The notes: generated by a model from the sequence alone, not told the origin. Shown: positions 52,752-61,401, counted from the stretch's first letter. The stretch: DNA of 64,000 nucleotides from Halosimplex amylolyticum (GCF_051414035.1 NZ_JBLKNW010000009.1:1-64000); one strand, 5' to 3'. Made by a program: numbers and translations.

Positions 52752-53567
52752 ATGACTAGTAGAACTCGATTCGGTAATGAACTTTCGGTCGAAACGCATG
52801 CTGAATACAACACGGACGACGAAGCGGTGGTCGACGAGACGCCGGAGCTGCGGCGGTCGGTCGACCAGGAGATCCAGGGGAAGGTCGATACGAACCACCC
52901 CGAGGCCCGGCCAGAGGGCATGACCCTTGAAGGCGAAGAGCGCTTCAGAGCGCGAGAAGCCGAGATTCGACGCACTCGGCAGCGGTGGGATCGGCGACAG
53001 TCCTCGGACCGGGAAGCCCGGACGCGCGAGGTGGCCAGCTCCCAGACGCGCTACGCTCGGGAAGAGCCCCCGACGGATCCCCGGGAACATTTGAGGCAGG
53101 AGCAACTCGCGGAAGTGAACAACCACGCAGCGCGGATCGTCGAGGAGTTCGACGACCGGTCTCGGTCCGGGGCGGCGTACCGCCTCGCGGAGCACGTGCG
53201 CGACGGCGTAGACATGCTGAACGCGGTGTTGCTGGTCAAAGAAGAACTGCACGCGTCGCCGGGCGTTCCGGTCCCCATCGACACGCTCGAAACGGTTCCG
53301 CGCTCGACGGTGACCATCGAGGGGGCAGTGACCCAACTGTGGGATGCTGACAATCCGGCAATTCAGCAGGTCGGGCTCATCGAAGACGACACCGGTCGAA
53401 CGAAGTTCACCGTCTGGGAGAAGAGCCGGAAGCCTTGGGTCGAAAAAGGGCAGACGGTGCGGCTGCGTCAGGTCGAGAAGAGCTGGTACGAGGGACGCGT
53501 CTCGGTAGCCGTCACTGGCTGGTCACAGATCGAATTCCCAGATCGCGGTCGGTGGTGGACCGAGTAG
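52752..53567 (+). CDS. OB-fold single-strand DNA-binding (RPA-like) protein
   Basis: A 271-residue protein. The N-terminal 150 residues are acidic and helical (VDQEIQGKVDTNHPEARPEG...LRQEQLAEVNNHAARIVEEFDDRSRSGAAYRLAEHV). The C-terminal part is an OB fold: STVTIEGAVTQLWDADNPAIQQVGLIEDDTGRTKFTVWEKSRKPWVEKGQTVRL ... SVAVTGWSQIEF. This matches haloarchaeal RPA-like or plasmid DNA-binding proteins. The ATG at 52752 is chosen because the acidic pattern starts there; the upstream extension is Arg-rich. Probably assists replication or repair of the element. Confidence 0.8.
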   Translation: MTSRTRFGNELSVETHAEYNTDDEAVVDETPELRRSVDQEIQGKVDTNHPEARPEGMTLEGEERFRAREAEIRRTRQRWDRRQSSDREARTREVASSQTRYAREEPPTDPREHLRQEQLAEVNNHAARIVEEFDDRSRSGAAYRLAEHVRDGVDMLNAVLLVKEELHASPGVPVPIDTLETVPRSTVTIEGAVTQLWDADNPAIQQVGLIEDDTGRTKFTVWEKSRKPWVEKGQTVRLRQVEKSWYEGRVSVAVTGWSQIEFPDRGRWWTE

Positions 53568-53788
53568 CGGGCTGACTCTCTCCTTTTTTCGTCTGTGCCG
53601 GACCAGCCCAACCCCGCCTCCCCACCCACCGCTCCGTGCTCGCTGCGCTGCGCGCGCAGCCACGACCCCCATTTGATACGTTCAGCTCGGTAGTATACAG
53701 CCCTCTCTCGTCTGCGTGCTGGCTGCGTTTCTCGTGCCCCGTGAAGGGCGAGGGCTCGGTCACACGTCCTCGGGAGCAACTGGTCCCT

Positions 53789-54136
53789 GTGAGTTCGCAC
53801 GACGACTCCGACGACGTACCGATCGATGCGATCCCTGTCGACATCGCGAACACCACTTCGAACGCGGTCAGTCCTGACAAGGTTCCAGCCGAGATCGAAT
53901 CGCTGACGCTCGCGCTCGCGAGTGAGTGCCCACCGACGAATCCACTTGTCGTACTGAAGGCGGCACGATGGTGGTACATCCACGGGAAGGGCGGCGCCGA
54001 TCCGGTCTTCCAGTGGGCCGTCGAGTGGACGCGCCATCTCGCGACCGACACACCAAGTGACACGGATCAGTTCAACGCGTTTCTCGATTACCCCGTGATC
54101 GTTGGGTTCGCTGAGACCACATCCGAACTCCGGTGA
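53789..54136 (+). CDS. Hypothetical acidic protein
   Basis: A 115-residue protein from a GTG at 53789: MSSHDDSDDVPIDAIPVDIA, then VSPDKVPAEIESLTLALASECPPTNPLVVLKAARWWYIHG and EWTRHLATDTPSDTDQFNAFL. It is acidic and helical with no recognised family. The start is uncertain; the frame is open further upstream but the residues there are not protein-like. It lies between the OB-fold gene and the AbiEi-like gene. Confidence 0.55.
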   Translation: MSSHDDSDDVPIDAIPVDIANTTSNAVSPDKVPAEIESLTLALASECPPTNPLVVLKAARWWYIHGKGGADPVFQWAVEWTRHLATDTPSDTDQFNAFLDYPVIVGFAETTSELR

Positions 54137-54270
54137 CTCGGTGAGAACAGCTGTGCGCCTCGAACGAACAGTTAGGCAGCTCGCTACTAGAAACGGAATA
54201 TCTATGTTTTGCTATCTCCTTAGAGATAACTAACGACGCCACGAGTTCGACGATACCGAAAATTCCATCA

Positions 54271-54948
54271 ATGATCGAGGCTATGGATGCCACGGCTGCG
54301 AAGATAATCTTAGCCATCAAGCGCGGCGACTCTATCAACCGAGTCGCGAGCAAGATCGGCGTCTCGTACTCGTGGGTGTACGACTGGATCGAACGTCTCG
54401 AAGATGCAGCTATTGTCGCAAATACCGATAGTGGACTGCACGTCGTCGACCATGAGTTGCGACAGCAGTACGCCGAGATGATGGCTGCGTTGTACAGCCG
54501 CCACTCAGTCTCCCAGGAAGACGCGTACCTCATTCCGCACTTCGCGAGCATGGCGTTCGCGTACACGGAGATCGATGCGGCGTACGTTTGGACGCACGGT
54601 GGCTATCAGATCGCCCGCGACCACGACGACTATCCAGTCTTCGTCGCAGTCCACGAGCGCGATGTCGACCGGTGGCTCGCCTTCTTCCAGCAGTTCGGCG
54701 TCGATGCGACGATCGGTGAGCGACCGGACGCGAGTGCCGTCGATGGGGCGGTCCACTACGTCCTGTTCCCGACAGCTGACGGTATCGACGCTGAGTGGGT
54801 CGACGGGAACCCCGTTATCCCGTTAGATGTCGCTGTCGACCAGATGCTGGAGAACCGTCCGGCTTACGAACCGGCACTGGAGATCATCTCCGCGGAATAC
54901 GATATCGACGTCGACGCATCGCACCACAGTTCGACGACCGCTGATTGA
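54271..54948 (+). CDS. AbiEi-like antitoxin/HTH protein
   Basis: A 225-residue protein. The N-terminus is an HTH (AAKIILAIKRGDSINRVASKIGVSYSWVYDWIERLEDAAIV). The rest includes a segment with conserved look (IDAAYVWTHGGYQIARDHDDYPVFVAVHERDVDRWLAFFQQFG) and a C-terminal LDVAVDQMLENRPAYEPALEIIS. It stands nine bases before a nucleotidyltransferase gene, as AbiEi antitoxins stand before AbiEii toxins. The tie is by position and partial features, not by full match. It likely represses the operon. Confidence 0.7.
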   Translation: MIEAMDATAAKIILAIKRGDSINRVASKIGVSYSWVYDWIERLEDAAIVANTDSGLHVVDHELRQQYAEMMAALYSRHSVSQEDAYLIPHFASMAFAYTEIDAAYVWTHGGYQIARDHDDYPVFVAVHERDVDRWLAFFQQFGVDATIGERPDASAVDGAVHYVLFPTADGIDAEWVDGNPVIPLDVAVDQMLENRPAYEPALEIISAEYDIDVDASHHSSTTAD

Positions 54949-54957
54949 TCAGAACAG

Positions 54958-55644
54958 ATGAGCCTTCCCGAACGCCAAGCCGAACTCATCGACACCCATC
55001 GAGCGATTCAGGCCGCCGGACTCCCGTACGTACTCGTCGGTGGCTGGGCCGTCTCCGCGTTCCAGACGCGGTTCACGACCGATATCGATGCCGTCATTCC
55101 GGCGACCGCACTCGACGACTACGCGTCGCTTCTCGTCGACCGTGGCTACGAGAGGGAATTCGAGACGGACATCTCGAACGAGTACGAAGGCCAGATGATC
55201 CAGTATTCAAAAGCGGTTGGTACACATTCGGTAACCTTCGAGGCACTCGTCGACGCGATGCGATGCCGGCAAACTGACGCCGAGTGGTCCTATCGGTACC
55301 TGACCGAACATAGCTCAGTCGAACCGCTCACCGTGGCTGAAGACCTCGACGGTCGTATCCCCGAACCAGCACTGCTATTCGCGATGAAGCTCCACAGCGG
55401 CCGATTGGCCGACACACGTGACCTCGTCGTCATCAGCACCCAGGCCGACTTCGATCGCATCGAGCGACACCTCCATCGCGGCGACCCCGAGCAGCTCGCC
55501 GGGCAGATCGACACGGTGTTAGATCGCCTCCAGGCCGATGAATTCGCGGATTCGTTCAAGGGCGTCTTCCAACAGGAGCAACTGCCAGCCGATGCAATCG
55601 AGGGCCTTGTTTCGTTTCTTGCAGGTCAACGGGACCAGCTTTGA
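54958..55644 (+). CDS. AbiEii/MenT-like nucleotidyltransferase (toxin)
   Basis: A 228-residue protein with the minimal nucleotidyltransferase core: YVLVGGWAVSAFQTRFTTDIDAVI, in which GG...(S) and D-x-D bind the nucleotide and metal. A third acidic position is plausible in SVTFEALVDAM. Helices follow (PALLFAMKLHSGRLADTRDLVVIS), as in DUF1814/AbiEii proteins. Relatives modify tRNA and block growth until the antitoxin acts; they also defend against viruses. Second gene of the pair at 54271-55644. Confidence 0.82.
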   Translation: MSLPERQAELIDTHRAIQAAGLPYVLVGGWAVSAFQTRFTTDIDAVIPATALDDYASLLVDRGYEREFETDISNEYEGQMIQYSKAVGTHSVTFEALVDAMRCRQTDAEWSYRYLTEHSSVEPLTVAEDLDGRIPEPALLFAMKLHSGRLADTRDLVVISTQADFDRIERHLHRGDPEQLAGQIDTVLDRLQADEFADSFKGVFQQEQLPADAIEGLVSFLAGQRDQL

Positions 55645-55679
55645 TCTGCTATCGGTGTCGCGGTTGTGCCCTTCGACTT

Positions 55680-55841
55680 TCAGTCTCCGATCAGGTGACC
55701 ACACGGGAGTGCGTGGCGATCGTTCGGGCCTCTAATCTCGATCCCGAATAGATCGCAGCCACACTGGGGGCACTGGCTCGGCAACTCGTCAGTTGACGAT
55801 GATCGACTCTCTCGATAGGGACTGTTGGTCCCGTTCGTCAT
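55680..55841 (-). CDS. 53-residue zinc-finger protein
   Basis: Polar N-terminus (MTNGTNSPYRESRSSSTDE), then SQCPQCGCDLFGIEIRGPND and RHALPCGHLIGD. C-x2-C plus the C-x-H pair in LPCGH give four zinc ligands. The ATG at 55841 removes twelve residues of a longer frame that lack similarity. It is convergent with the nucleotidyltransferase gene. Function unknown. Confidence 0.6.
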   Translation of the reverse strand: MTNGTNSPYRESRSSSTDELPSQCPQCGCDLFGIEIRGPNDRHALPCGHLIGD

Positions 55842-56058
55842 GGGCTGATTCTCAGGTTGACTGCTGAGCGGTGGCACCCTCTGACGCAGTTCTCGGCTGC
55901 GAAATCCTTGCTGGAACCCGATTTCGCAACGTATTGCATTGGGTATTCACATGGATTAATGATACTCCTGTATAAAAAACCTCATTAAATAATGCGGCTA
56001 TACACATGAATTTATTATTGGAACTTGATAAGACCCCGCCTATCGATGTAGTGCCAAC

Positions 56059-56325
56059 GTGGTCGAACGTCGCACACCGCCGGGGTGGATGCAGTTGCCG
56101 ATAGACGACCGTATCCTCGAATGTCTCTCGTCGTCGGGGCTAATCCTCTCTCCGTCGGTCATCGCCATCAACATCGACAAGTCTCGGGACGAAGTGAACC
56201 GCCGATTGTCGACGCTGACTGACGAAGGGTACGTTGAACGCGTGAAACGAGGCTACTACGAGATCTCGGAAACTGGCGAGCAGTACTTGCAAGGCGATTC
56301 TGAGACGAGCGACGGCTCCGAATAG
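56059..56325 (+). CDS. Small winged-helix protein
   Basis: An 88-residue protein, MVERRTPPGWMQLPIDDRIL, then SGLILSPSVIAINIDKSRDEVNRRLSTLTDEGYVERVKRGYYEISETGEQYLQG. The MarR/PhiH1-type winged helix is complete. Very similar small regulators are frequent in haloarchaeal plasmids and proviruses (family knowledge). The GTG at 56059 has a TATA-like gataaga about 30 bases before, so it is leaderless or nearly so. Confidence 0.85.
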   Translation: MVERRTPPGWMQLPIDDRILECLSSSGLILSPSVIAINIDKSRDEVNRRLSTLTDEGYVERVKRGYYEISETGEQYLQGDSETSDGSE

Positions 56326-56384
56326 GACTCCCATTACGAGTCCCCGCAGAATCGTGGGCGCCCTCTCCGGAGAGGGTCCACAGG

Positions 56385-56458
56385 CGATACGCGATTGTTT
56401 TCTCTGCGCCCAGAGGGGTGCGGGCGCGTCCTATTGTGCTCGCGGTGACCTCGAATCG
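56385..56458 (+). promoter_or_regulatory. Leader element, copy A (before the zincin gene)
   Basis: Contains the core cagaggggtgcggg and ends cgcggtgacctcgaatcg directly before the ATG at 56459. It is the most diverged of four copies: the left arm of the hairpin is changed (gcgccc) but the right half and the spacing to the ATG are kept. Confidence 0.5.
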
Positions 56459-57382
56459 ATGACTTCGATCAGTGACTCGTCGGTCTCCTTTGACGAGACC
56501 GATACACGACGCGACGAGATGTACAGCACGATCGACGCCTGGATCGACGACCTCGTCACGGCCGTCGACGAGGCACAGTCGAGTGATGAATTCCTGGAGT
56601 GGCTCGACGTCCAGAGTCGCTTCCACGACTACTCGTATCGGAACACGCTACTGATCAAGCGGCAGTGCCCAGAGGCGACGAAGGTGGCCGGCTACCGGAC
56701 GTGGCAGAATGAGTTCGACCGCCACGTCACGGAAGGCGAGTCGGCTATCTGGATCTGGACACCGATCATCACGACACGCTGTCCCGAGTGCGAGAACTCG
56801 CCGAGTTACCACGAGAAGATCGGGTGTGAGTACGACGAAACGCCGCCCGAAAAGTGGTCCGAGGGTTTGGTCGGGTTCAAGCCCGCACCCGTGTTCGACG
56901 TCTCCCAGACTGAGGGCGAGCCCCTCCCCGAACTCGACACGGCGGCGAGGGGCGAGGCAACCGATCTACTTCCAGAGCTGATCAACATAGCGGACGACAT
57001 CTGTGTGAGGGTGAACGTAGTCTCCGATGCCGAGTGGATTCACGGAGACGCTGATGGGATCTGTAGGCGTTCCGGAAGCGAGGAGAAGCCAACGGTCAAA
57101 ATCCATGATCGAGAGAGCCGTGCGGCGGTCGCCGGGACGCTGATCCACGAGTACGCACATGCACTGCTCCACTTTGACGGCGTGGACGAAACCGAACGGT
57201 CGAAACGTGAGGTGGAGGCAGAAGCCGTCGCGTACATCGTTGGTCGCTACTGCGGGCTCGACATGAGCGGGTCGGCGTTCTACCTCGCGGCGTGGGAATC
57301 GGACGATGCCGAAACTGTTCGGGATCGACTTGCCCGTATTAATCGGGCAGCAGAGGAACTTATCGAACGCATTGCCGATTGA
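56459..57382 (+). CDS. Zincin protein of ArdC/ImmA-IrrE type
   Basis: A 307-residue protein. The N-terminal region (MYSTIDAWIDDLVTAVDEAQSSDEFLEWLDVQSRFHDYSYRNTLLI) resembles the ssDNA-binding part of ArdC antirestriction proteins. A CPEC knuckle follows at about 105. The C-terminal zincin holds HEYAHALLHF (near 240) with the downstream Glu in REVEAEAVAYIVGRYCG. ArdC-like proteins protect incoming plasmid DNA. ATG 56459 lies directly after leader copy A. The stop is eight bases before the IS6 element, so the gene is complete. Confidence 0.85.
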   Translation: MTSISDSSVSFDETDTRRDEMYSTIDAWIDDLVTAVDEAQSSDEFLEWLDVQSRFHDYSYRNTLLIKRQCPEATKVAGYRTWQNEFDRHVTEGESAIWIWTPIITTRCPECENSPSYHEKIGCEYDETPPEKWSEGLVGFKPAPVFDVSQTEGEPLPELDTAARGEATDLLPELINIADDICVRVNVVSDAEWIHGDADGICRRSGSEEKPTVKIHDRESRAAVAGTLIHEYAHALLHFDGVDETERSKREVEAEAVAYIVGRYCGLDMSGSAFYLAAWESDDAETVRDRLARINRAAEELIERIAD

Positions 57383-57389
57383 GGATTGC

Positions 57390-58129
57390 GGCACTGTCTA
57401 GTTGAGGGTGTTAGAAGTGAGCAGGTCGTAGCGAGAAGTGTCCATGCAACTCGCAGACTTGCTCAGAGAGACCTTAGATGTGGACAGCCAAGACGTTTGG
57501 GAGAACGAGCGCACCCGGACACCCATCCGTTGTTTCGGGGTGCGTCTCCATTCAATGGGGCTGTCAGTTCGGGAGACGAGTGCTGTCTTAGACTTGCTGG
57601 GTGTCGATCGCTCGCACGGAGCGATCTGGCAGTGGACGCATCGACTGGCCGACAGCGAGCATGACCCGTCGCCGGCGCAGCCGGCGCGGGTCGCAGTCGA
57701 CGAGGCCGCTGTCAAAATCGACGGTGAGTGGAACTGGCTATTTGCGGCGGTCGATCTTGAGTCGCTGTATCTGCTCGCTCTCACGGTTTTCGGCCACCAC
57801 GGCACAGATCCTGCTGCGGCGTTTCTCCACCGCCTCACCGAAAAGTACGACCTCGCTGATACCGAGTTTCTCGTCGATGCGTACGGCTATCGGACTGCCC
57901 TCGCTCGATTAGGGCTCAGCGGTTGGGTTGACTACGCCGACCGAAACCACATCGAAAAGTGGTTTCACACGTTCAAAATGCGCTCTGACCGCTTTCACAC
58001 GAGCTGGGTGGGCAGTCGAACGGCTGTAACTGAATGGTGCCAGCAGTTTCGCCGCTATTACAACCAGCAGCGGCCAAATCAGGCACTTGACGGCGACACT
58101 CCAGCGGAGGTGCTGAACTAGACAGTGCC
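57390..58129 (+). mobile_element. IS6-family insertion sequence
   Basis: About 740 bases. Terminal inverted repeats are ggcactgtctagtt-gag (from 57390) and its complement ctgaactagacagtgcc (to 58129). The flanking eight bases differ (aggattgc and cttgtatc), so there is no target duplication. That suggests recombination between two copies or a deletion next to the element. Confidence 0.85.
57444..58121 (+). CDS. IS6-family transposase
   Basis: A 225-residue DDE transposase of the length usual for haloarchaeal IS6 members. Asp in RVAVDEAAVKIDGEW, Asp in EFLVDAYGYRT and Glu in NHIEKWFHTFKMR form the catalytic triad. The C-terminal end QFRRYYNQQRPNQALDGDTPAEVLN is typical. The N-terminal HTH-like part is LSVRETSAVLDLLGVDRSHGAIWQWTH. 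The frame is intact, so the element may be active. A GTG at 57438 is an alternative start. Confidence 0.93.
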   Translation: MQLADLLRETLDVDSQDVWENERTRTPIRCFGVRLHSMGLSVRETSAVLDLLGVDRSHGAIWQWTHRLADSEHDPSPAQPARVAVDEAAVKIDGEWNWLFAAVDLESLYLLALTVFGHHGTDPAAAFLHRLTEKYDLADTEFLVDAYGYRTALARLGLSGWVDYADRNHIEKWFHTFKMRSDRFHTSWVGSRTAVTEWCQQFRRYYNQQRPNQALDGDTPAEVLN

Positions 58130-58220
58130 CTTGTATCGAACTGGTGTGCACTGGAGACTACCTTTCGCCAGCTATGTCGCGTGTCAGGAAGTACTCTCCC
58201 TCAGACGTCTTTTGATTTTG

Positions 58221-58454
58221 TCAGGTTTCTGCCAGGCATGGTCGCCACCAGACCCTCCCAGCACCGACCTTTTTCGTCCGTAGCTCCCCGACGGCTTCCA
58301 AGTCCTGCAAGTAATTGCGGGCTGTGTTTCGGTGGACATCAGAAGACAACTTCTCCGCGACCTGTGGAGCGGTGAACGGCTCACACCTGTCGTCTCCGTC
58401 CTCGAAGACTTCCAATACATCGTCTGTAGTTGTACTCGGGTTGCGTCCGGCCAT
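58221..58454 (-). CDS. Small winged-helix regulator
   Basis: A 77-residue protein, MAGRNPSTTTDDVLEVFEDG, then DRCEPFTAPQVAEKLSSDVHRNTARNYLQDLEAVGELRTKKVGAGRVWWRP. The winged helix ends with the RVWWRP wing, also seen in the proteins at 10295 and 35738. It is divergent from the gene at 58568, which it may control. An ATG five codons upstream is possible. Confidence 0.78.
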   Translation of the reverse strand: MAGRNPSTTTDDVLEVFEDGDDRCEPFTAPQVAEKLSSDVHRNTARNYLQDLEAVGELRTKKVGAGRVWWRPCLAET

Positions 58455-58567
58455 AATGTCGGTATGCACAATCCAAGGATGGCGGTTGACGAGCCGGAAA
58501 TATGGTTGTGCACACTGAAAAGAATTGTGCTGATGCCGAAATAAGCGCCTCAGAAATATTTTTGTCT

Positions 58568-59092
58568 ATGGCGACAAAAATTCGCACCATGTCTGACGAC
58601 CCCACGAACCGGGAAAGCACTTTGACTTCGGGGTCGGTTAATAGTGCGCTCCCGGCTGTGGAATTCGATAAACAGCCTATCCCGCTTGTCCGCCCTAACT
58701 ACCTGCGAATCACTCGTACTACACCACCGAATATCGCCGTAGAACATTTCGAAGATCAGAAGACCGTATATGAGGCGACTCGTTCAGCAAGCGACGACGA
58801 TCTCCAGACGATCTTCGGAGATCTGCTCGACCCAATTCACACCGTCGCCTCGTTCTGTCTCGTGTCGGTTGCTGTAAATGCCAACCACGTGGCAGTAGAC
58901 GGAATCGTCGCAGGGTACGGAACGCCGAAGATAATCTCCAAAACAGGGGCCTCAATCACTCATCGTCAGCCGTGTTTCTCGCCTGGTGTTCAATTCTGTG
59001 TTTCCACCGGGACCACTACTATAAGTGAGATACAGGACGCGCTTGTCCACGCCCTACGGCCGCAATCCAACTGCCATTTCGTCGGTCCATAG
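58568..59092 (+). CDS. Hypothetical protein
   Basis: A 174-residue protein. The N-terminus is polar; the body has mixed alpha/beta character (YLRITRTTPPNIAVEHFEDQKTVYEATRSAS, then VASFCLVSVAVNANHVAVDGIVAGYG). No family recognised. Three in-frame ATGs (58502, 58568, 58589) could serve; ATG 58589 gives MSDDPTNRES. The gene is AT-richer than its neighbours and followed after eight bases by another small gene, suggesting an operon. Confidence 0.5.
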   Translation: MATKIRTMSDDPTNRESTLTSGSVNSALPAVEFDKQPIPLVRPNYLRITRTTPPNIAVEHFEDQKTVYEATRSASDDDLQTIFGDLLDPIHTVASFCLVSVAVNANHVAVDGIVAGYGTPKIISKTGASITHRQPCFSPGVQFCVSTGTTTISEIQDALVHALRPQSNCHFVGP

Positions 59093-59100
59093 ACCCTCCA

Positions 59101-59346
59101 ATGAATCATATTCCTGAACATCGAGATACGGCGGACTCAACACACCGTGAAATCGAGACAGCGAATGGATTCGAACCAGTCGACCAGCTGTGTCCGGAGT
59201 GTCTCACCAAGTTCGATTACCGGTTAGATGCGACGATAAATCCCGTGTTCGACGGAGAACCACCGGTTGAACTTTGTATCCATGCGGGCGGTGGGTCCGG
59301 CACTATCGAAGCGATATTCGTTCACGAGCACCCCGAGTGGATGTGA
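59101..59346 (+). CDS. Small protein with cysteine knuckle
   Basis: An 81-residue protein: MNHIPEHRDTADSTHREIET, then LCPECLTKFDYRLDATINPV and VELCIHAGGGSGTIEAIFVHEHPEWM. CPEC and the later C-x-H pair may bind zinc. No family recognised. It begins eight bases after the stop of the upstream gene. Confidence 0.5.
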   Translation: MNHIPEHRDTADSTHREIETANGFEPVDQLCPECLTKFDYRLDATINPVFDGEPPVELCIHAGGGSGTIEAIFVHEHPEWM

Positions 59347-59433
59347 CACGCCCTCTCGGCAGACCATACCGTCGTAAATTCTCGATCCGGATTAATCGTA
59401 GTTCGGCATTTACTGCTTTCTATCGGATTTCAT

Positions 59434-59592
59434 ATGACAACGCGTGTGATATTAGAAGTGGGATCGAATAGAGACGATGTACGGCACTTGCTGCTGGAAA
59501 CTCCCTCTTTGAATGTTGCGGTCAGGCGCTTCCCTGGCAAGGACGAAAGTTCGGGTTCAAATGTCGGGCTACGTTACTTTCGACAGTCGTGA
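59434..59592 (+). CDS. Possible 52-residue protein
   Basis: ATG at 59434 opens a frame reading MTTRVILEVGSNRDDVRHLL and ending GLRYFRQS. Residues are protein-like but no family is known. It runs into leader copy B, which weakens the case. Confidence 0.25.
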   Translation: MTTRVILEVGSNRDDVRHLLLETPSLNVAVRRFPGKDESSGSNVGLRYFRQS

Positions 59593-59645
59593 TTTATCGC
59601 CCCCTGAGGGGTGCGGGGGCACCAACGAGGCTCCCGCGGGTACCA
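59588..59645 (+). promoter_or_regulatory. Leader element, copy B (before DUF6735)
   Basis: gtgatttatcgccccctga followed by ggggtgcgggggcaccaacg and ending directly before the ATG at 59646. The CCCC-TGA-GGGG hairpin is present, with gatttat as the likely TATA box just before it. Confidence 0.55.
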
Positions 59646-60269
59646 ATGGGACATCGTGCACTCATCGCCTACGAACGGTCGGACCGCACTTACAACGTCC
59701 ACTATTCCCACTGGGGCGCGCAACATCTCAGGCTCAAGACAGCGATCACGGACGAGACGCCATTCGGTGGTGACGAACCAAACCAGACGCTTCAGACCGT
59801 CCACAGACAACTCCTCGAAACGAGCTCGTACCAGGCAGTCGATCGGGTACTCGACGGGTATGACCTTCCGTCGCTCCAAGTCGACATCGAACCACAGTGT
59901 CTTGGCTGGACCGTCGACGAAATCATCGGCGACCTGCTGGACTACCTGCACCACGAAGCGTTCTACGTCGTCGACACCGACTTCCGAGTTACCGCCTACC
60001 GGACCCACTGGTTCGGCCTGCAACACGATTGCCGGGCAGTCGCGGACGCGCCCACAGTCGGTAACGGTGCACTCAGAACTGTGCGCTGGTACGAGGGCGA
60101 GCCAGTCGGCGACGGGTTCGCACAGGGTGAGTTCCGAGCGCTCAAAGATGTCGTCGGCGACTTGATCGACCGCGGCGTGTTCACCCACGCCGACGCCATC
60201 CAGTACATGGAGACGAAGCTTGACGAGTGGGTCGAAGACCAGGAAGAACTCATCGTCCGTAGACCGTGA
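59646..60269 (+). CDS. DUF6735 family protein
   Basis: A 207-residue protein, MGHRALIAYERSDRTYNVHY SHWGAQHLRLK, with later GWTVDEIIGDLLDYLHHEAFYVVDTDFRVTAYRTHWFGLQ and a C-terminal helical part. It matches my recollection of haloarchaeal DUF6735, common on plasmids next to TFB and zincin genes; no function known. ATG 59646 stands directly after leader copy B, and the extra codons of a longer frame from 59589 are leader sequence. Confidence 0.8.
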   Translation: MGHRALIAYERSDRTYNVHYSHWGAQHLRLKTAITDETPFGGDEPNQTLQTVHRQLLETSSYQAVDRVLDGYDLPSLQVDIEPQCLGWTVDEIIGDLLDYLHHEAFYVVDTDFRVTAYRTHWFGLQHDCRAVADAPTVGNGALRTVRWYEGEPVGDGFAQGEFRALKDVVGDLIDRGVFTHADAIQYMETKLDEWVEDQEELIVRRP

Positions 60270-60310
60270 CTCCTCGAGTAGCACATTACGATTCACTGGA
60301 AATCCGGTGT

Positions 60311-60382
60311 GCGCTATCGCGTGATTTTGTCTCCCCCTGAGAGGGGTGCGTGTGGTCAACCGAGGCTTCGCGCTGACCTTCG
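60311..60382 (+). promoter_or_regulatory. Leader element, copy C
   Basis: cgctatcgcgtgattttgtc, then tccccctgagaggggtgcg, then gaggcttcgcgctgaccttc, nearly identical to copy D. Unlike the others it is followed by a further 57 bases with a second TATA-like atatttata before the ATG at 60439, so the element may have lost its own gene. Confidence 0.6.
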
Positions 60383-60438
60383 TTGTCGACGACCGCGTAA
60401 ACAAAAATCCAGAAACATATTTATAGGAACCGAATAAA

Positions 60439-61401
60439 ATGTATACACAGATGATCGCAAAGGCTGGTCTCGCCGTGATCGACGCGCTGAGTACCGGCCG
60501 TGAAGCGACGCCAGCTGACCTCGCGACGGAAACCGGGTATTCCGAGGCACACACCTACGAGGTGCTCGACGAGTTGCTCGCAGCGGGGTTCCTCACCGAA
60601 ACCCGTGGCCCCAACAACGAACGTCGAGTCTCCATCGCGGCGCATCCAGTTATCGAAGCGTACCGGAGTCTGCGGTCGGAGCTTGGCCACGTCGAGTGGC
60701 TCGACCTCCTCTCGCCGGCCACACTCAGAGTGTGCTGGTATCTCGACGAACCGCGCCGTGCTGCCGAGATCGCAGAACGGCTCGATATCACTCGGCAGGC
60801 GGTCCACAGGGCGCTGTCGCCGCTCAAGCATCGAGCGATGCTGTCACCGTCTGGGCCCGAATACGCATTGAGTGATGACCTCGCACCGCTCCTGTCGTTC
60901 GCTCGGGCTGTCGTGACCCACGAACACCGATCGCGGGTCCGGGAGGTCGCACCGAGTGCGACCGTCGAGTGGTGTGACCCGAAGCGGGCACTCGTCCGCG
61001 TGCAGACGGCCACTGATACGGACGCACTACAGGCGGCACCCGACTGGCAGCTCACCGGTCTCGGTCGATTCGAAGAGTACGGGCTGCAATTTTTCCTCGC
61101 CGGCGAACCCGCGTTCTGGTACGCGCCAGACGCGGAGCTCACGCCTGCCGAAGTGGTGTGCCACACGCTCGTCCTCGATAGCGGGTCCCGCCGAGTGAGT
61201 TATTCGATGCTGTTGATCGAAACACTGAATCTCGACCGGAAGACGCTCACAGCAACTGCAAAGTGGTACGACCTGGAGCCTGCGGTGGCTGCGATGTATC
61301 GGTCGCTTCGAGGCGAGTCCGAGATATCGGCGGACGCCCCCGTCGTCCTTCCGAGTGAATCCGAATTTGCGGCCCTCAAGGAGCAGTACGGAGTCTCATG
61401 A
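60439..61401 (+). CDS. Winged-helix regulator with large C-terminal domain
   Basis: A 320-residue protein. Two winged helices are visible: about 8-55 (KAGLAVIDALSTGREATPADLATETGYSEAHTYEVLDELLAAGFL) and about 92-135 (RVCWYLDEPRRAAEIAERLDITRQAVHRALSPLKHRAML). The C-terminal half (about 180-300) is mixed alpha/beta (LTGLGRFEEYGLQFFLAGEPAFWYAPDAELTPAEVVCHTLVLD) and resembles the part found in archaeal proteins with AbiEi-like or nucleotide-linked roles; not assignable. A TATA-like atatttata stands about 20-25 bases before the ATG. Its stop overlaps the next start (ATGA). Confidence 0.75.
   Translation: MYTQMIAKAGLAVIDALSTGREATPADLATETGYSEAHTYEVLDELLAAGFLTETRGPNNERRVSIAAHPVIEAYRSLRSELGHVEWLDLLSPATLRVCWYLDEPRRAAEIAERLDITRQAVHRALSPLKHRAMLSPSGPEYALSDDLAPLLSFARAVVTHEHRSRVREVAPSATVEWCDPKRALVRVQTATDTDALQAAPDWQLTGLGRFEEYGLQFFLAGEPAFWYAPDAELTPAEVVCHTLVLDSGSRRVSYSMLLIETLNLDRKTLTATAKWYDLEPAVAAMYRSLRGESEISADAPVVLPSESEFAALKEQYGVS

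Noticed and set aside
51948..53336. 462-codon minus-strand frame
   Set aside because: Antisense to the OB-fold gene and low-complexity Arg-rich in the rest.
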